A DNA stretch of 64,000 bases from Chryseobacterium sp. RU37D. GTDB taxonomy: Bacteria; Bacteroidota; Bacteroidia; Flavobacteriales; Weeksellaceae. Position numbers and translations under genes: made by a program. Position 1 is the first letter of the stretch; each line of letters starts with the position of its first letter. Under the pieces are notes generated by a model, which was not told the origin of the DNA, did not search any database, and worked only from the letters and a program-made list of their open reading frames with translations. The stretch lies in NCBI RefSeq assembly GCF_900156075.1, contig NZ_FTMM01000007.1, positions 60,022-124,021 of the forward strand, given 5' to 3'. Below are positions 17,386 through 26,462 of the stretch, piece after piece.

Positions 17386-18864
17386 ATGAATACACAACTT
17401 TATATAAAAGAAATTCAGGCACTTTTTGATGATGTTCAAAGGTCAAAGGTTTTTGAAGATCAGAAAATGATGACCGATGCCGTTCCTCTGCTTCCGATTG
17501 CTGAAATCAACGCAAAGTACGAAGCCGAAAAAAAGTCTCCGGATTTTGATCTGAAAGATTTTGTGCTGTCGAATTTTGATTTTTTAGGAGCAAAAGTTTC
17601 TATTCACCGAGAAGAACAATTGCCGATTGAAGACCATATTGAAAAGCTTTGGGACGAGCTTACAAGAACGGCTTATGAAGAAAAAGGCACATTATTAAAG
17701 CTTCCAAAGCCATATGTAGTTCCCGGAGGCCGTTTTAATGAATTTTTTTATTGGGACAGCTATTATATTATGCTTGGTCTGCAGGTTTCCGGTAGAGTGG
17801 AAATGATGGAAAATATTGTGGAAAACTGCTCTTATCTAATTCAGACTGTGGGATTTGTTCCTAATGCAAGTCGTACTCATTTCTTAAGCCGCTCGCAGCC
17901 TCCGTATTTTTCATTGATGCTGGATCTTCTTTTTGAAACGACAAAAGACGAGAGTGTTTATATTAAATATCACAATACGTTAAAAAAAGAATACGCTTTT
18001 TGGATGAACGGAATTGAAAGATTAGAAAAAAAATCAAGCATAAAAAGGGTGCTTAAGACTAAGGATGGAGATACTTTAAACAGATATTACGATGCTGAAA
18101 ATGAGCCCCGTCCGGAGAGCTATTTGATTGATATTGAGGATGCAGAAAATGCAGGTGAAGAATTTTACAGAAATATAAGAAGTGCCTGCGAATCAGGCTG
18201 GGATTTTTCCAGCAGATGGTTTGCAGATGGAGAAAATATACAGACGATTGAAACATTGAACCTTGCCGAAGTAGATCTGAACTGCCTTCTGTGGCATTTG
18301 GAAAAAACACTGGCAAAATCTTCATCGCTTCAAAATTTATCGGAAAAAGAAAATTATTTTAAAGAAAGGGCAGTAGGCAGAAGACAGATAATCCACAAAT
18401 ATTTCTGGGACGAAAATTCTGGAACTTATAAAGATTATCATACGAAAAAAAACACAACCACAACGTCTGAACATATTGCTGCTCTTTATCCTTTATTCCT
18501 GGGGTTAGCAAGTGCTCAACAGGCAAAATCTGTTGCAGAAATTATTGAAAAAAAGTTTTTGTATCAGGGCGGATTGGTCACTACCACAAAAAAAACAGGC
18601 CAGCAATGGGATCTTCCCAACGCCTGGGCTCCATATCAATGGCTGGGTTTTAAAGCTATGAAAAACTACGGCTTTGATGATTTGGCGGAAAAAATTAAAA
18701 ATAACTGGTGTGAAAATGTAGAAAGAGTCTACAACAACACCGGAAAACTGATGGAGAAATATAATGCATTAGACATAGAAACTGTTGCAGGTGGTGGAGA
18801 ATATCCTAATCAGGACGGTTTCGGATGGACGAATGGGGTATATCTTAAACTAAAACAAAACTAA
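17386..18864 (+). CDS. treF: Cytoplasmic trehalase (GH37)
   Basis: The enzyme hydrolyses trehalose to two glucose. Both GH37 signatures are present: PGGRFNEFFYWDSYYIMLGL (about residue 109) and QWDLPNAWAPYQWLGF (about 406); Ala replaces the usual Gly of the QWDxPxGWxP pattern. SGWDFSSRWF near 267 carries the expected catalytic Asp. There is no signal peptide, so it is cytoplasmic, hence treF not treA. The length (492 aa) is normal. It lies 2 bp after the MFS gene and 71 bp before the receptor gene. Confidence 0.93.
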   Translation: MNTQLYIKEIQALFDDVQRSKVFEDQKMMTDAVPLLPIAEINAKYEAEKKSPDFDLKDFVLSNFDFLGAKVSIHREEQLPIEDHIEKLWDELTRTAYEEKGTLLKLPKPYVVPGGRFNEFFYWDSYYIMLGLQVSGRVEMMENIVENCSYLIQTVGFVPNASRTHFLSRSQPPYFSLMLDLLFETTKDESVYIKYHNTLKKEYAFWMNGIERLEKKSSIKRVLKTKDGDTLNRYYDAENEPRPESYLIDIEDAENAGEEFYRNIRSACESGWDFSSRWFADGENIQTIETLNLAEVDLNCLLWHLEKTLAKSSSLQNLSEKENYFKERAVGRRQIIHKYFWDENSGTYKDYHTKKNTTTTSEHIAALYPLFLGLASAQQAKSVAEIIEKKFLYQGGLVTTTKKTGQQWDLPNAWAPYQWLGFKAMKNYGFDDLAEKIKNNWCENVERVYNNTGKLMEKYNALDIETVAGGGEYPNQDGFGWTNGVYLKLKQN

Positions 18865-18935
18865 ATAGTAAGGAATTAGAATCTCAACCCTTTTTATTAT
18901 TTAAAATAATATTAAAATTAATTATAAAAAATTAT

Positions 18936-21401
18936 ATGACTATGAAAAAAAGATCGATATTCTTACTCGCAGGTATCGCAACTTTGTATTTCAATAATAC
19001 ATATGCTCAGGAAACGCCTGCACAGGACTCGACAAGATTATCAACTTCTATTGACCAGGTGGTTATCACCGGGAACTCAAACCCGAAAAAGAAAATAGAA
19101 TCCAGTACGGCAATTTCTACATTTACAGCAAAAGAAATTCAGAAGCAAAACCCAATTAGTGCGGCAGCATTATTACAAAGAGTTCCGGGATTTGCGGTAG
19201 AAACTTCAGGAGGAGAGGTTGGGAACAACCTTTTTGCAAGAGGTATTCCTTCTGCGGGAGCTTACGAATTTGTACAGGTTCAGGAAGATGGTCTTCCGGT
19301 TTTTGAGGACGGGGCTTTACAGTTTGCCAATGCAGATAATTTCTTCCGTGTAGACAATTCTGTGAGCAGGCTGGAAGCTTTGAGAGGAGGTTCGGGATCT
19401 ATTTATGCCAATAATTCTCCTGGTGGTCTGATCAACTTTATTACCAAAGAAGGAAGCAATGACTTTAAGGGTACCGCAAAACTAGAGACCAGTACTTATG
19501 GTCTTATGCGTACCGATGTCAACCTGGGAGGAGCGCTGGTAGAAGATAAATTATTCTTTAATGTCGGAGGTTTCTACAGAGCAGACAACGGGATTAGAAA
19601 AACAGGATTTAAAGCCAATAACGGCGGGCAGATCAGAATGAATCTGAAATACGTCTTTGATAAAGGCTATGCTAAAATATATTACAAAAAGCTGGATGAC
19701 AGAAACACTTTCTTCCTTCCGATTCCTTTGGTTCAGAACGGAAATGATCTTAAAGAGTTTTCGGGTTTCGATGCTAATTACGGAACCTACAGCTACAGAA
19801 CCATTAGTCAGCTGAATATTCCGCAAGCAGGCGGAGGGTTTTTCAACAGAAATTTAGAAGACGGAATTCATCCGAAAGTAGATGTTCTGGGAGCAGAATT
19901 TAAATATGATTTAGGAAATAACTTCTCTGTTTTAAACAAAACCAGATATACCAATATCAATATGAATTATACAGGGATTTTCCCTGCAGGTGGACCTCAA
20001 AATGCTGTTGAGTTTGCAACTAAACCCATTTCTCAAGGTGGAGATTATGGGATGACTAATTATCAATATTCTTTAGTCAGCAATGGAGCAGTGGTCAATC
20101 CACAATTTGTTCAGAAATTAGGTTTCTGGGCCATCGATAAACAAATGAATAATTTTGTAAACGATTTACAATTCAATTATAAATTCAACAAAGGAAATGT
20201 AACGGCCGGATTCTATAAATCCAACTGGAAATCCCATCAATACTGGAATTGGAGCAATATTTTAACAACGGCAACAGACAGGCCTGAGCTTCTTAACCTG
20301 ATAGACACTTCGCTGCTTCCAACTGATATGGGATATTCTAAAACTTACAATGGAGTTACGAATATGTCTTTCCTGATCAGGGATTCTCAGATTCAGGGAA
20401 GCCTAAATGATTTATATTTAAATTTAGATTATAACATTACTGATAACTTAAGTTTTAATGGAGGAATCCGCTACAGCAGAGATTTTTACAAAGGTTATGG
20501 AGTGAATACAACCACTTCTAATCTGAATGATTCTAATTTAACAACAGACGGAACTCACAGCTTCTACACTACGACAGCAGACGATAATATGGCTGTATTA
20601 GGAAATAAATATACCTATTGGAATTATGATGTAAGCAGGGTTTCTTTCACAACCGCTCTAAATTATAAAATTAATAGAGAAAATGCTGTGTATGCTCGTT
20701 TTTCCAACGGCTTCAGATCTCCGAACGAAGAAGCATATTATAATAATATGAATAATCTGTCAGCAATAAAACCGGTAACAACCAATCAATTGGAAATTGG
20801 GTATAAATATTATTCAAGAACATTTGATGTAGCGGTGATACCATTCTATTCTACATTAAAAAACCTTTCATTTACAGATGTTTTCTCTGATGGTGCTTCA
20901 GAAAATAAATTTGCCAATACAACCAACATGGGAGTGGAACTAGAAGGATATGCAAGATTATTCAATAATTTGCTGGAAGTAACCTTTAACGGAACAATTC
21001 AGAATCCTAAATACAAAGATTTCACCGGAAGAAATGCAGACGGAACAACATTCGATTACGATGGAAATACTGTGAGAAGAATGCCGAAATTCTACTTCAA
21101 TATTTCTCCTGCTGTGAATATCACAAAACAATGGAGAGCCTATGTAAGCATGAATTATTACGGAAAACGTTTCCAGGATGAAAAAAATGCCCAGACATTA
21201 CCTTCATTCTCCGAATTCGGGGCGGGAACTTCTTACCAGTTGGGGAAAATCCGTTTTGCAGTTGACGGAACGAATATCTTTAACACCATCGGTATTACAG
21301 AAGGTGACCCAAGAGCAGGATCTCCTACAGGTGACGGGATCATTATGGCCAGACCAATCATGGGAGCAGCTGTAAGGGCATCTATTACATTGGATTTCTA
21401 A
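18936..21401 (+). CDS. TonB-dependent outer-membrane receptor
   Basis: This 821-residue outer-membrane receptor has a signal peptide (about 1-24, cut near YAQ), an N-terminal plug from about 50 to 175 (AALLQRVPGFAVETSGGEVG, then RLEALRGGSGSIYANNSPGG), and a 22-strand beta-barrel ending in a terminal aromatic residue (TLDF). The TonB box is probably the SIDQVVITG stretch near residue 40. The start could be the ATG at 18936 or at 18942. There is no SusD partner and no carboxypeptidase-like N-terminal extension, so it is not a SusC. Context suggests import of trehalose or larger glucosides. Confidence 0.92.
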   Translation: MTMKKRSIFLLAGIATLYFNNTYAQETPAQDSTRLSTSIDQVVITGNSNPKKKIESSTAISTFTAKEIQKQNPISAAALLQRVPGFAVETSGGEVGNNLFARGIPSAGAYEFVQVQEDGLPVFEDGALQFANADNFFRVDNSVSRLEALRGGSGSIYANNSPGGLINFITKEGSNDFKGTAKLETSTYGLMRTDVNLGGALVEDKLFFNVGGFYRADNGIRKTGFKANNGGQIRMNLKYVFDKGYAKIYYKKLDDRNTFFLPIPLVQNGNDLKEFSGFDANYGTYSYRTISQLNIPQAGGGFFNRNLEDGIHPKVDVLGAEFKYDLGNNFSVLNKTRYTNINMNYTGIFPAGGPQNAVEFATKPISQGGDYGMTNYQYSLVSNGAVVNPQFVQKLGFWAIDKQMNNFVNDLQFNYKFNKGNVTAGFYKSNWKSHQYWNWSNILTTATDRPELLNLIDTSLLPTDMGYSKTYNGVTNMSFLIRDSQIQGSLNDLYLNLDYNITDNLSFNGGIRYSRDFYKGYGVNTTTSNLNDSNLTTDGTHSFYTTTADDNMAVLGNKYTYWNYDVSRVSFTTALNYKINRENAVYARFSNGFRSPNEEAYYNNMNNLSAIKPVTTNQLEIGYKYYSRTFDVAVIPFYSTLKNLSFTDVFSDGASENKFANTTNMGVELEGYARLFNNLLEVTFNGTIQNPKYKDFTGRNADGTTFDYDGNTVRRMPKFYFNISPAVNITKQWRAYVSMNYYGKRFQDEKNAQTLPSFSEFGAGTSYQLGKIRFAVDGTNIFNTIGITEGDPRAGSPTGDGIIMARPIMGAAVRASITLDF

Positions 21402-21426
21402 CACATTAGTTTCTTCATAATTGATA

Positions 21427-21454
21427 AAAACCGCCAGAAATCTCTGGCGGTTTT
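21427..21454 (+). terminator. Terminator of the trehalose operon
   Basis: AAAACCGCCAGA pairs perfectly with TCTGGCGGTTTT (12 bp, 4-nt loop) 25 bp after the receptor stop. Confidence 0.85.
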
Positions 21455-21471
21455 GTTATAATAAATTGACA

Positions 21472-21498
21472 GATATTAAACCTTCAAGGTTTAATATC
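21472..21498 (-). terminator. 13-bp perfect palindrome after the MBL gene
   Basis: GATATTAAACCTT and AAGGTTTAATATC flank one central C. It sits just downstream of the stop of the minus-strand hydrolase gene; there is no long T-run, so its role as a terminator is tentative. Confidence 0.45.
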
Positions 21499-21503
21499 AA
21501 TAA

Positions 21504-22142
21504 TTACTTTAAAAATGGATTATACTCCTTTTCAAAACCGATTGTCGTTGGGTTTCCATGTCCGGAGAAAACCTGTGTTTTGTTATCAAAGATGAACAGC
21601 TTTGTTTTTATTCCTTCAATTAACTGCTCGTAATTTCCTTTGTAAAGGTCTGTTCTTCCAATGCTTCCTTCAAACAGTACATCACCGGAAATCATGAATT
21701 TCTGATTTTCGTTATGATAAACCAAGCTTCCCGGAGAATGTCCCGGAACGTGGTAGACTTTAAATTTTTCCTCGCCAAGATCCAGTTCATCTCCTTCATT
21801 AATATATTCAATATCAACATTTACAGGATTAATCTGAAACCCGAATCTCATTCCGCTGGCCTGAAGCATATCCAGCACTTCTTTATCATCCTGATGCATC
21901 GTTACAGGAACTTTATAAGTGTCAAAAGCCCACTGCAAGCCTAAAACATGGTCAATATGAGCATGAGTTAAAAGGATTTTTTCGATTTTTAATTCATTTT
22001 CCGTAATAAAACTTTCAATAGCTTTGGTTTCCTGGCCATTCATATTTCCAGGGTCGATCAGCCAGGCCTTTTTATTTTCGTTGTAAATGATGTATGTGTT
22101 TTCGCTTGCAAAATTGAATACAAAACCTTGGATTTGAAGCAT
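21504..22142 (-). CDS. Metallo-beta-lactamase-fold hydrolase (glyoxalase II-like)
   Basis: The 212-residue protein has the MBL zinc motif THAHIDHVLG near residue 60, then HVPGHSPGSLVYH, SGDVLFEGSIGRTD and, at the end, SGHGNPTTIGFEKEYNPF. The whole pattern matches the short YcbL/GloB-like thioesterase group and lacks the C-terminal domain of full glyoxalase II. It probably hydrolyses a glutathione- or other thiol-ester; the substrate is not known. A -7 box TACATTTG at 22165-22172 stands 22 nt upstream of the ATG. Confidence 0.9.
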   Translation of the reverse strand: MLQIQGFVFNFASENTYIIYNENKKAWLIDPGNMNGQETKAIESFITENELKIEKILLTHAHIDHVLGLQWAFDTYKVPVTMHQDDKEVLDMLQASGMRFGFQINPVNVDIEYINEGDELDLGEEKFKVYHVPGHSPGSLVYHNENQKFMISGDVLFEGSIGRTDLYKGNYEQLIEGIKTKLFIFDNKTQVFSGHGNPTTIGFEKEYNPFLK

Positions 22143-22164
22143 ATTGTGAATGTTTTTTTGTGAA

Positions 22165-22172
22165 CAAATGTA
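22165..22172 (-). promoter_or_regulatory. -7 promoter box TACATTTG for the MBL-fold gene
   Basis: An exact TANNTTTG match on the minus strand, 22 nt from the start codon. Confidence 0.55.
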
Positions 22173-22333
22173 AGAACAAAAGTTTTGATTTAAAATTTTT
22201 AATTTAAATATTAATGAGTAAAAATGATTTCTTCATTAAAATATTCATTAAAAGATGCTTCGACCTCAGTAATTTTTATGATTAGAAAATAATTAAAAAC
22301 ATACTTATCACATCAGAAATCCCGATTTTTCTT

Positions 22334-22341
22334 TATCTTCG
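22334..22341 (+). promoter_or_regulatory. -7 box TATCTTCG, 5 nt from the plug ATG
   Basis: A one-base variant of TANNTTTG. Only TCATA separates it from ATG, so transcription would begin at or within the start codon: a candidate leaderless mRNA. Confidence 0.45.
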
Positions 22342-22346
22342 TCATA

Positions 22347-23558
22347 ATGAAAACTTTGCAAATAGTATTACTTTCTTTGAGCGGATTGGTTTTTGGGCAG
22401 AATATCCAAAGCATACAGCTGTTCAATCCCCAGACAAATGACGAGACACCGGTTATTAATGTTGGTCAGCAGCTTGTTTTAAGCTTTGATGATCTTACCA
22501 ATGCCAGCGAAATCTACCGGTATACCATCAAGCACTACAACAGAAACTGGGAAGATGACAACCTTTTCTTCACCGAATATGCCAATGGAAGCCTGAATGC
22601 GCTGCTTGACAAATTCCAGTATTCATTCAATACGTTGCAGGCGTATACTCATTATACGCTGACGTTTCCTAACGATAAAATACAGCCGAAAATTTCAGGG
22701 AATTTTGAAATTATAGTGTATAAGGATTCAGCGGATAAGCCACTTTTCAAAAGAAGATTTTACCTTGTGGAAGATGTAGCTGCAGTAGCTTTAAACGTTT
22801 CAAGATTTTCTGATGCAAGAAATCCGGATGCCAATCAAAGGGTAGAGGTGAAAGCTGTTTCAAAGGGCGGGAACTTGTCGTCCAACGTCAATTCCATGAG
22901 CCTGAATGTAATGCAGAACAACAATCCAAATGTGACAATTAAGAACTTAAAACCAAGCGCAACATTAGGAAACCAACTGCTTTTTCAGCAGATGAGCCTT
23001 GTTTTTCCGGGAAATAACGAATTCTATTATTTCGATAACAAAAATATGAATATGGCTGCAGACATGGTGCGCGCAACAGAAGTCCTTGACGGAGTGAACC
23101 AGACTTACCTTCATCCGGTTTGGGCATTTCCCCTGAATTATCAATACCAGCCTGACGTAAACGGAGCATGGTATTACAGAAGAAATGATCTCGGAAGGGA
23201 AAGGGATGCAACCCGGGAAGCAGATTATTCGTGGGTATATTTTTCTTTAGATTCTGATCCGGTGGATAAGGATATTTATGTACTGGGAGGGTTTAACGAT
23301 TTTAAACCAAACAAAGAAAACCAGATGCAGTATGATGCCGCAACAAAAAAATATGTGGCCAAATTATACTTAAAGCAAGGTTTTTACAATTATATTCTGG
23401 CAACAAGAACAGGAAATGGTCCACTGAATTTCGGTGACGTGAATGGGAACTTCTGGCAGACCGACAACTTGTATCAGGCATTTTTATATTATGCGCCTTT
23501 CGGGAGAAATTATGACGGTTTGATGGGATATGGTGAATTCAGAACGCCGGTGAGATAG
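22347..23558 (+). CDS. Type IX secretion system plug protein (DUF5103)
   Basis: DUF5103 proteins are the periplasmic 'plug' that closes the giant T9SS translocon SprA. The 403-residue protein has a signal peptide (cut after VFGQ, about residue 18) and the family's N-terminal Ig-like region (IYRYTIKHYNRNWEDDNLFFTEYANG, about 60-85). The C-terminal part carries the aromatic-rich YVLGGFNDFKPNKENQM and QGFYNYILAT segments. Three T9SS clients lie 36 kb away in this window. It is a single-gene unit between convergent neighbours; its -7 box lies almost on the ATG. Confidence 0.88.
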   Translation: MKTLQIVLLSLSGLVFGQNIQSIQLFNPQTNDETPVINVGQQLVLSFDDLTNASEIYRYTIKHYNRNWEDDNLFFTEYANGSLNALLDKFQYSFNTLQAYTHYTLTFPNDKIQPKISGNFEIIVYKDSADKPLFKRRFYLVEDVAAVALNVSRFSDARNPDANQRVEVKAVSKGGNLSSNVNSMSLNVMQNNNPNVTIKNLKPSATLGNQLLFQQMSLVFPGNNEFYYFDNKNMNMAADMVRATEVLDGVNQTYLHPVWAFPLNYQYQPDVNGAWYYRRNDLGRERDATREADYSWVYFSLDSDPVDKDIYVLGGFNDFKPNKENQMQYDAATKKYVAKLYLKQGFYNYILATRTGNGPLNFGDVNGNFWQTDNLYQAFLYYAPFGRNYDGLMGYGEFRTPVR

Positions 23559-23613
23559 TGTTTTATTACGGCCGGCTATAGTGTCTGAGTGTTTTGAATT
23601 TTTAATAATTGTT

Positions 23614-23711
23614 GAGATGCTTCGGCGGTCTCAGCATGACAAACCTAATGCTAAAGGCTTTTATTAAACGGGTAATTTGTAGTGATATCATGCTGAAGCC
23701 GCGGAAATATC
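23614..23711. repeat. Dispersed ~100-bp element, family A copy 2
   Basis: The ends are GAGATGCTTCGGCGGTCTCAGC and, inverted, ATCATGCTGAAGCCGCGG. The core CTAATGCTAAAGGCTTTTATTAAACG is the reverse-oriented counterpart of the copy 1 core. It lies between convergent genes. Confidence 0.7.
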
Positions 23712-23723
23712 TGATGCGGGAAA

Positions 23724-23752
23724 ACAAAAACCTCACAGAAAACTCCTGTGAG
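23724..23752 (-). terminator. Terminator after the toxin remnant
   Basis: CTCACAG (23732-23738) pairs with CTGTGAG (23746-23752); on the minus strand a T-rich tail follows. It would end the toxin/antitoxin transcript. Confidence 0.65.
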
Positions 23753-23784
23753 ATTCAATATAATAATAGTTCTGGAAAAATCTT

Positions 23785-24032
23785 CTATTTTTTAAAAATT
23801 GCTGTTACAAACAAAACTTCTTCATTTTCAAAAAGGTAATGAATAGTAACAGGAAAATTGCTCATTGCGTATATGCTGACATCTTCCGGCCTTTCCATCT
23901 GCTACAGGATTTCTTCAATTGTGTCCTTTAGATCTTCAAGGAAATAAGCTCCCATACTTTCTTTTTCCGTGTTAAATACCCGCATAAGAAGCCTTATGTC
24001 GTTTTTGCGATGGAAGAGAGCAGTACCTTCAT
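23785..24032 (-). pseudogene. Decayed RelE/ParE-type toxin
   Basis: The reading begins at ATG 24032, one base after the antitoxin stop (TAAAATG): MKVLLSSIAK. At the A5 run (24002-24006) the frame must shift to continue as NDIRLLMRVFNTEKESMGAY, then FLEDLKDTIEEIL. An in-frame TAG stands at 23902-23904, after which QMERPEDVSIYAMSNFPVTI and HYLFENEEVLFVTAIFKK run to the stop at 23785. The pattern (GAYFLEDL, FPVTIHYLFE, VTAIF) is that of ParE/RelE toxins, and the sum of about 82 residues is near family length. Two independent lesions make it non-functional, unless the reads are wrong. Confidence 0.75.
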
Positions 24033-24033
24033 T

Positions 24034-24264
24034 TTAAGCGTAATACTTTTTCAGCTCCGAAATATTTTCGTAGAAATCTAATTTTGTGTTAGGATTTTCA
24101 TTATGAAACTGGATTCTGTATAAAATTTCATCTAAATGAATTTTAGGAATAGCAGATTGGCTCTTCTTTTCAAAACTTTCCATCATTTTTGCAAAAGCTT
24201 CCAGTATTTCCGGACTGAAGTTTTCAATTTTACTCTTTAAAATTTCGGCAGTTGCATTCATCAT
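24034..24264 (-). CDS. Antitoxin of a degraded RelE/ParE-type module
   Basis: This 76-residue acidic/helical protein (MMNATAEILKSKIENFSPEI) sits directly upstream of the toxin remnant, with TAAAATG at the junction. Size, order and helical character fit the antitoxins that precede ParE-type toxins in Bacteroidetes, but no DNA-binding motif is obvious to me. It is intact although its toxin is broken. The start may be either of the two adjacent ATGs. Confidence 0.65.
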   Translation of the reverse strand: MMNATAEILKSKIENFSPEILEAFAKMMESFEKKSQSAIPKIHLDEILYRIQFHNENPNTKLDFYENISELKKYYA

Positions 24265-24437
24265 TTTTATTTTTTAAGATTAATGATGTTCTTTTTGACA
24301 GGGTAAAGGTATGAAAAAATGTTTAATTTTTATAAATTTATATTAAAAATTTAGGGGTGTAATTGATTATTATGTAATTATATTGAAATAATAGATGAAA
24401 AACGGAGGGGTATTGGCAAAATATTTTGATATTGAAC

Positions 24438-24465
24438 AAAAAAATAACCTCCGTTTCCGAAGGTT
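24438..24465 (-). terminator. Terminator of hemH
   Basis: AACCTCCG pairs with CGAAGGTT (one mismatch) and on the minus strand is followed by ATTTTTTTG. Confidence 0.7.
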
Positions 24466-24471
24466 TATATT

Positions 24472-25494
24472 TTAGACAAAATAAAATTCATTAAGTTTTT
24501 CTTCACATAACGTTTTTACCACATCTATCCAGCGGTCTTCATCGTTCAGGCAAGGAATATAATGGAAGTTTTCGCCGCCGCCATGCAGAAACTGCTCTTT
24601 TCCCTCCACTGAAATTTCTTCCAGTGTTTCCAAACAGTCCGAAACAAAAGCCGGACACACAATTGCCAGGTTTTTAATGCCTTTAGCAGGGATGGTTTCC
24701 AACGTTTCATCCGTGTAAGGCTCAATCCATTTATCTTTTCCTAATCTTGACTGGAATGAGACAATTGTTTTCTCTTTCGGAAGATTAAGTTTTTCAATCA
24801 CCCTGTTTGTGGTATCAAAACACTGGTGACGATAGCAAAACTGATGGCTAGGATTGTTTTCTCTTGAGCAGCAGTCGTTCAGATTACATGTTTTTGTAGG
24901 GTCTGTTTTATAAATATGCCTTTCCGGAACCCCATGATAAGAGAATTGAAGCGCATCAAAATTCTCAGGAAGCTTTTCCTTAATACTTTCAGCTAAACAA
25001 TTAATATAAATATCCCTATTGTAAAAAGGCTGGATATAATTGATCCTTACATTAGGGAATTTCTGCTTTCTTACTTCTTCTGCTTTTTCTATTACGGTTT
25101 CCGTTGTACTCATCGCATATTGCGGGTACAGGGGGAAAAGTACGATTTCGGTTACGCCTTTTTCCACCAGCTTGCGGATTCCTGTTTCTATGCTTGGTTC
25201 GGCATATCTCATCCCGATTTCCACCGGAACATCCACCAGCTTCTGTAGCTTTTTCTGAATTTTTTCAGTAATGACAATGAGTGGTGAGCCTTCATCCGTC
25301 CAAACAGTTTTGTATGCTTCAGCAGATTTCGCGGGTCTTGTTTTTAAAATAATACCGCGAACGAGAAGTGCACGGAAGATCCAGCGGTAATCGATCACTC
25401 TTTCGTCCATCAAAAATTCATCAAGATATTCCTTTACATCTTCTACAGCCGTAGATTTTGGTGAACCTAAGTTTACTAATAAAATTCCTTTCAT
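24472..25494 (-). CDS. hemH: Ferrochelatase
   Basis: HemH inserts ferrous iron into protoporphyrin IX, the last step of protohaem synthesis. The 340-residue protein opens MKGILLVNLGSPKSTAVEDV. The catalytic His lies in FSYHGVPERHIYKTDP (about 185), and the conserved VCPAFVSDCLETLEEI segment follows near 285. It also has a Cys-rich insertion, KTCNLNDCCSRE, seen in many Bacteroidetes enzymes. The upstream gap to the Nfu gene (25495-25562) is a fold-back repeat of AATGAGTAA/ATTACTCAT words. KatG and a haem-binding protein elsewhere in the window are possible haem users. Confidence 0.95.
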   Translation of the reverse strand: MKGILLVNLGSPKSTAVEDVKEYLDEFLMDERVIDYRWIFRALLVRGIILKTRPAKSAEAYKTVWTDEGSPLIVITEKIQKKLQKLVDVPVEIGMRYAEPSIETGIRKLVEKGVTEIVLFPLYPQYAMSTTETVIEKAEEVRKQKFPNVRINYIQPFYNRDIYINCLAESIKEKLPENFDALQFSYHGVPERHIYKTDPTKTCNLNDCCSRENNPSHQFCYRHQCFDTTNRVIEKLNLPKEKTIVSFQSRLGKDKWIEPYTDETLETIPAKGIKNLAIVCPAFVSDCLETLEEISVEGKEQFLHGGGENFHYIPCLNDEDRWIDVVKTLCEEKLNEFYFV

Positions 25495-25499
25495 AAATA

Positions 25500-25560
25500 T
25501 AAGTAATGAGTAAGTTAATAATGAGTAATTATTGCTGATTGCCCATTACTCATTGTTCAT
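25500..25560. repeat. AATGAGTAA / ATTACTCAT fold-back repeat
   Basis: Words AGTAATGAGTAA and AATAATGAGTAA are followed by the complement CCCATTACTCATTG. The same type occurs at 3848-3923 and 33575-33600. Confidence 0.45.
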
Positions 25561-25562
25561 GT

Positions 25563-26441
25563 TTATCCGTTGACAGCTTCCACACGTTCCACAAGATCCG
25601 GAACGAATTGCTTTAAAATATTTTCAATTCCGTTTTTCAGCGTGGCTGTAGAGCTTGGGCATCCTGAACATGCACCTTGTAACAGCATTCTTGCAGTTTT
25701 GCTTTCCTGGACATATTCCATTAAAGAGATTTTTCCTCCATCATTTTCTACAGCTGGAGCAACGTATTCATTTAATATGTCAGAAATTTTTTGTTCATCG
25801 TCTGTATAATCTCTGTTAATGATCTTCTCTACAGGATTTTCGTGCTTCTGAGGCTCAAGATTTGAAATTTCTCCTCCATTCTGAAGGTAATCGGCAATTA
25901 AAGCACGAACAGCCATCATTACCTGATGCCATTCTACAGAATTGTCTCTTGTCACTGCCACAAAATTATCAGAAATAAAAACTTCATTCGCAAAATCGAA
26001 CTCCTTGAAAATAGCCTGAGCCAAAGGAACACCATCTGCTTTATCTCTGGATTTTACTTCTACAAAACCTTCGAGCAGCAATTTGTTTGAAACGAACTTC
26101 ATCACATTAGGGTTGGGAGTCATTTCAGCATAGATCTGGTACATTTCCTTTTTCTTCTGAAGATAAATTCTTGGGTTGGCCAATAGCTCGTCCTCGATCA
26201 CATTTTTCAGGCTTTCCGCTACATGTTCCCATTCTACGGTGTCCTGCTTGGCAACTGCTACAAAATTAGCCGTAATGAAAACTCTTTCTACAAACGGATA
26301 ATTAAACAGCTCCTGAGCCAAAGGGATTTCTGAAATATCTGAATCTCTGTCCAACTCCAAAGATCCCGGGATCAGGTTGTAATCCGCAACAAATTTCATC
26401 ACTTTCGGGTTTTCGGTTGGTTCTATAAGTATTGTACGCAT
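25563..26441 (-). CDS. NifU/Nfu family Fe-S scaffold with two N-terminal domains
   Basis: Nfu proteins carry or deliver [4Fe-4S] clusters. Here two Nfu-N-type domains are in tandem (about 1-90: ENPKVMKFVADYNLIPGS; about 103-185: NPNVMKFVSNKLLLEGF), each ending in a VFI-NFVAV strand and a TVEWEHV or SVEWHQV helix. They precede a C-terminal NifU domain with CSGCP as cluster ligands (near 265). The start ATG at 26441 gives the normal opening MRTILIEPTENP and lies 21 nt after a TATTTTTG box. The 292-residue product is larger than single-domain Nfu (about 190-200). Confidence 0.9.
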   Translation of the reverse strand: MRTILIEPTENPKVMKFVADYNLIPGSLELDRDSDISEIPLAQELFNYPFVERVFITANFVAVAKQDTVEWEHVAESLKNVIEDELLANPRIYLQKKKEMYQIYAEMTPNPNVMKFVSNKLLLEGFVEVKSRDKADGVPLAQAIFKEFDFANEVFISDNFVAVTRDNSVEWHQVMMAVRALIADYLQNGGEISNLEPQKHENPVEKIINRDYTDDEQKISDILNEYVAPAVENDGGKISLMEYVQESKTARMLLQGACSGCPSSTATLKNGIENILKQFVPDLVERVEAVNG

Positions 26442-26462
26442 TTTTTCGTTAAATTTGAGATA

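Noticed and set aside
18936..21401. SusC-type receptor
   Set aside because: There is no carboxypeptidase-regulatory-like N-terminal extension and no SusD gene next to it; it is an ordinary TonB-dependent receptor.
23609..23839. 76-codon plus-strand frame after the T9SS plug gene
   Set aside because: It consists of family A repeat DNA and the complement of the toxin remnant.
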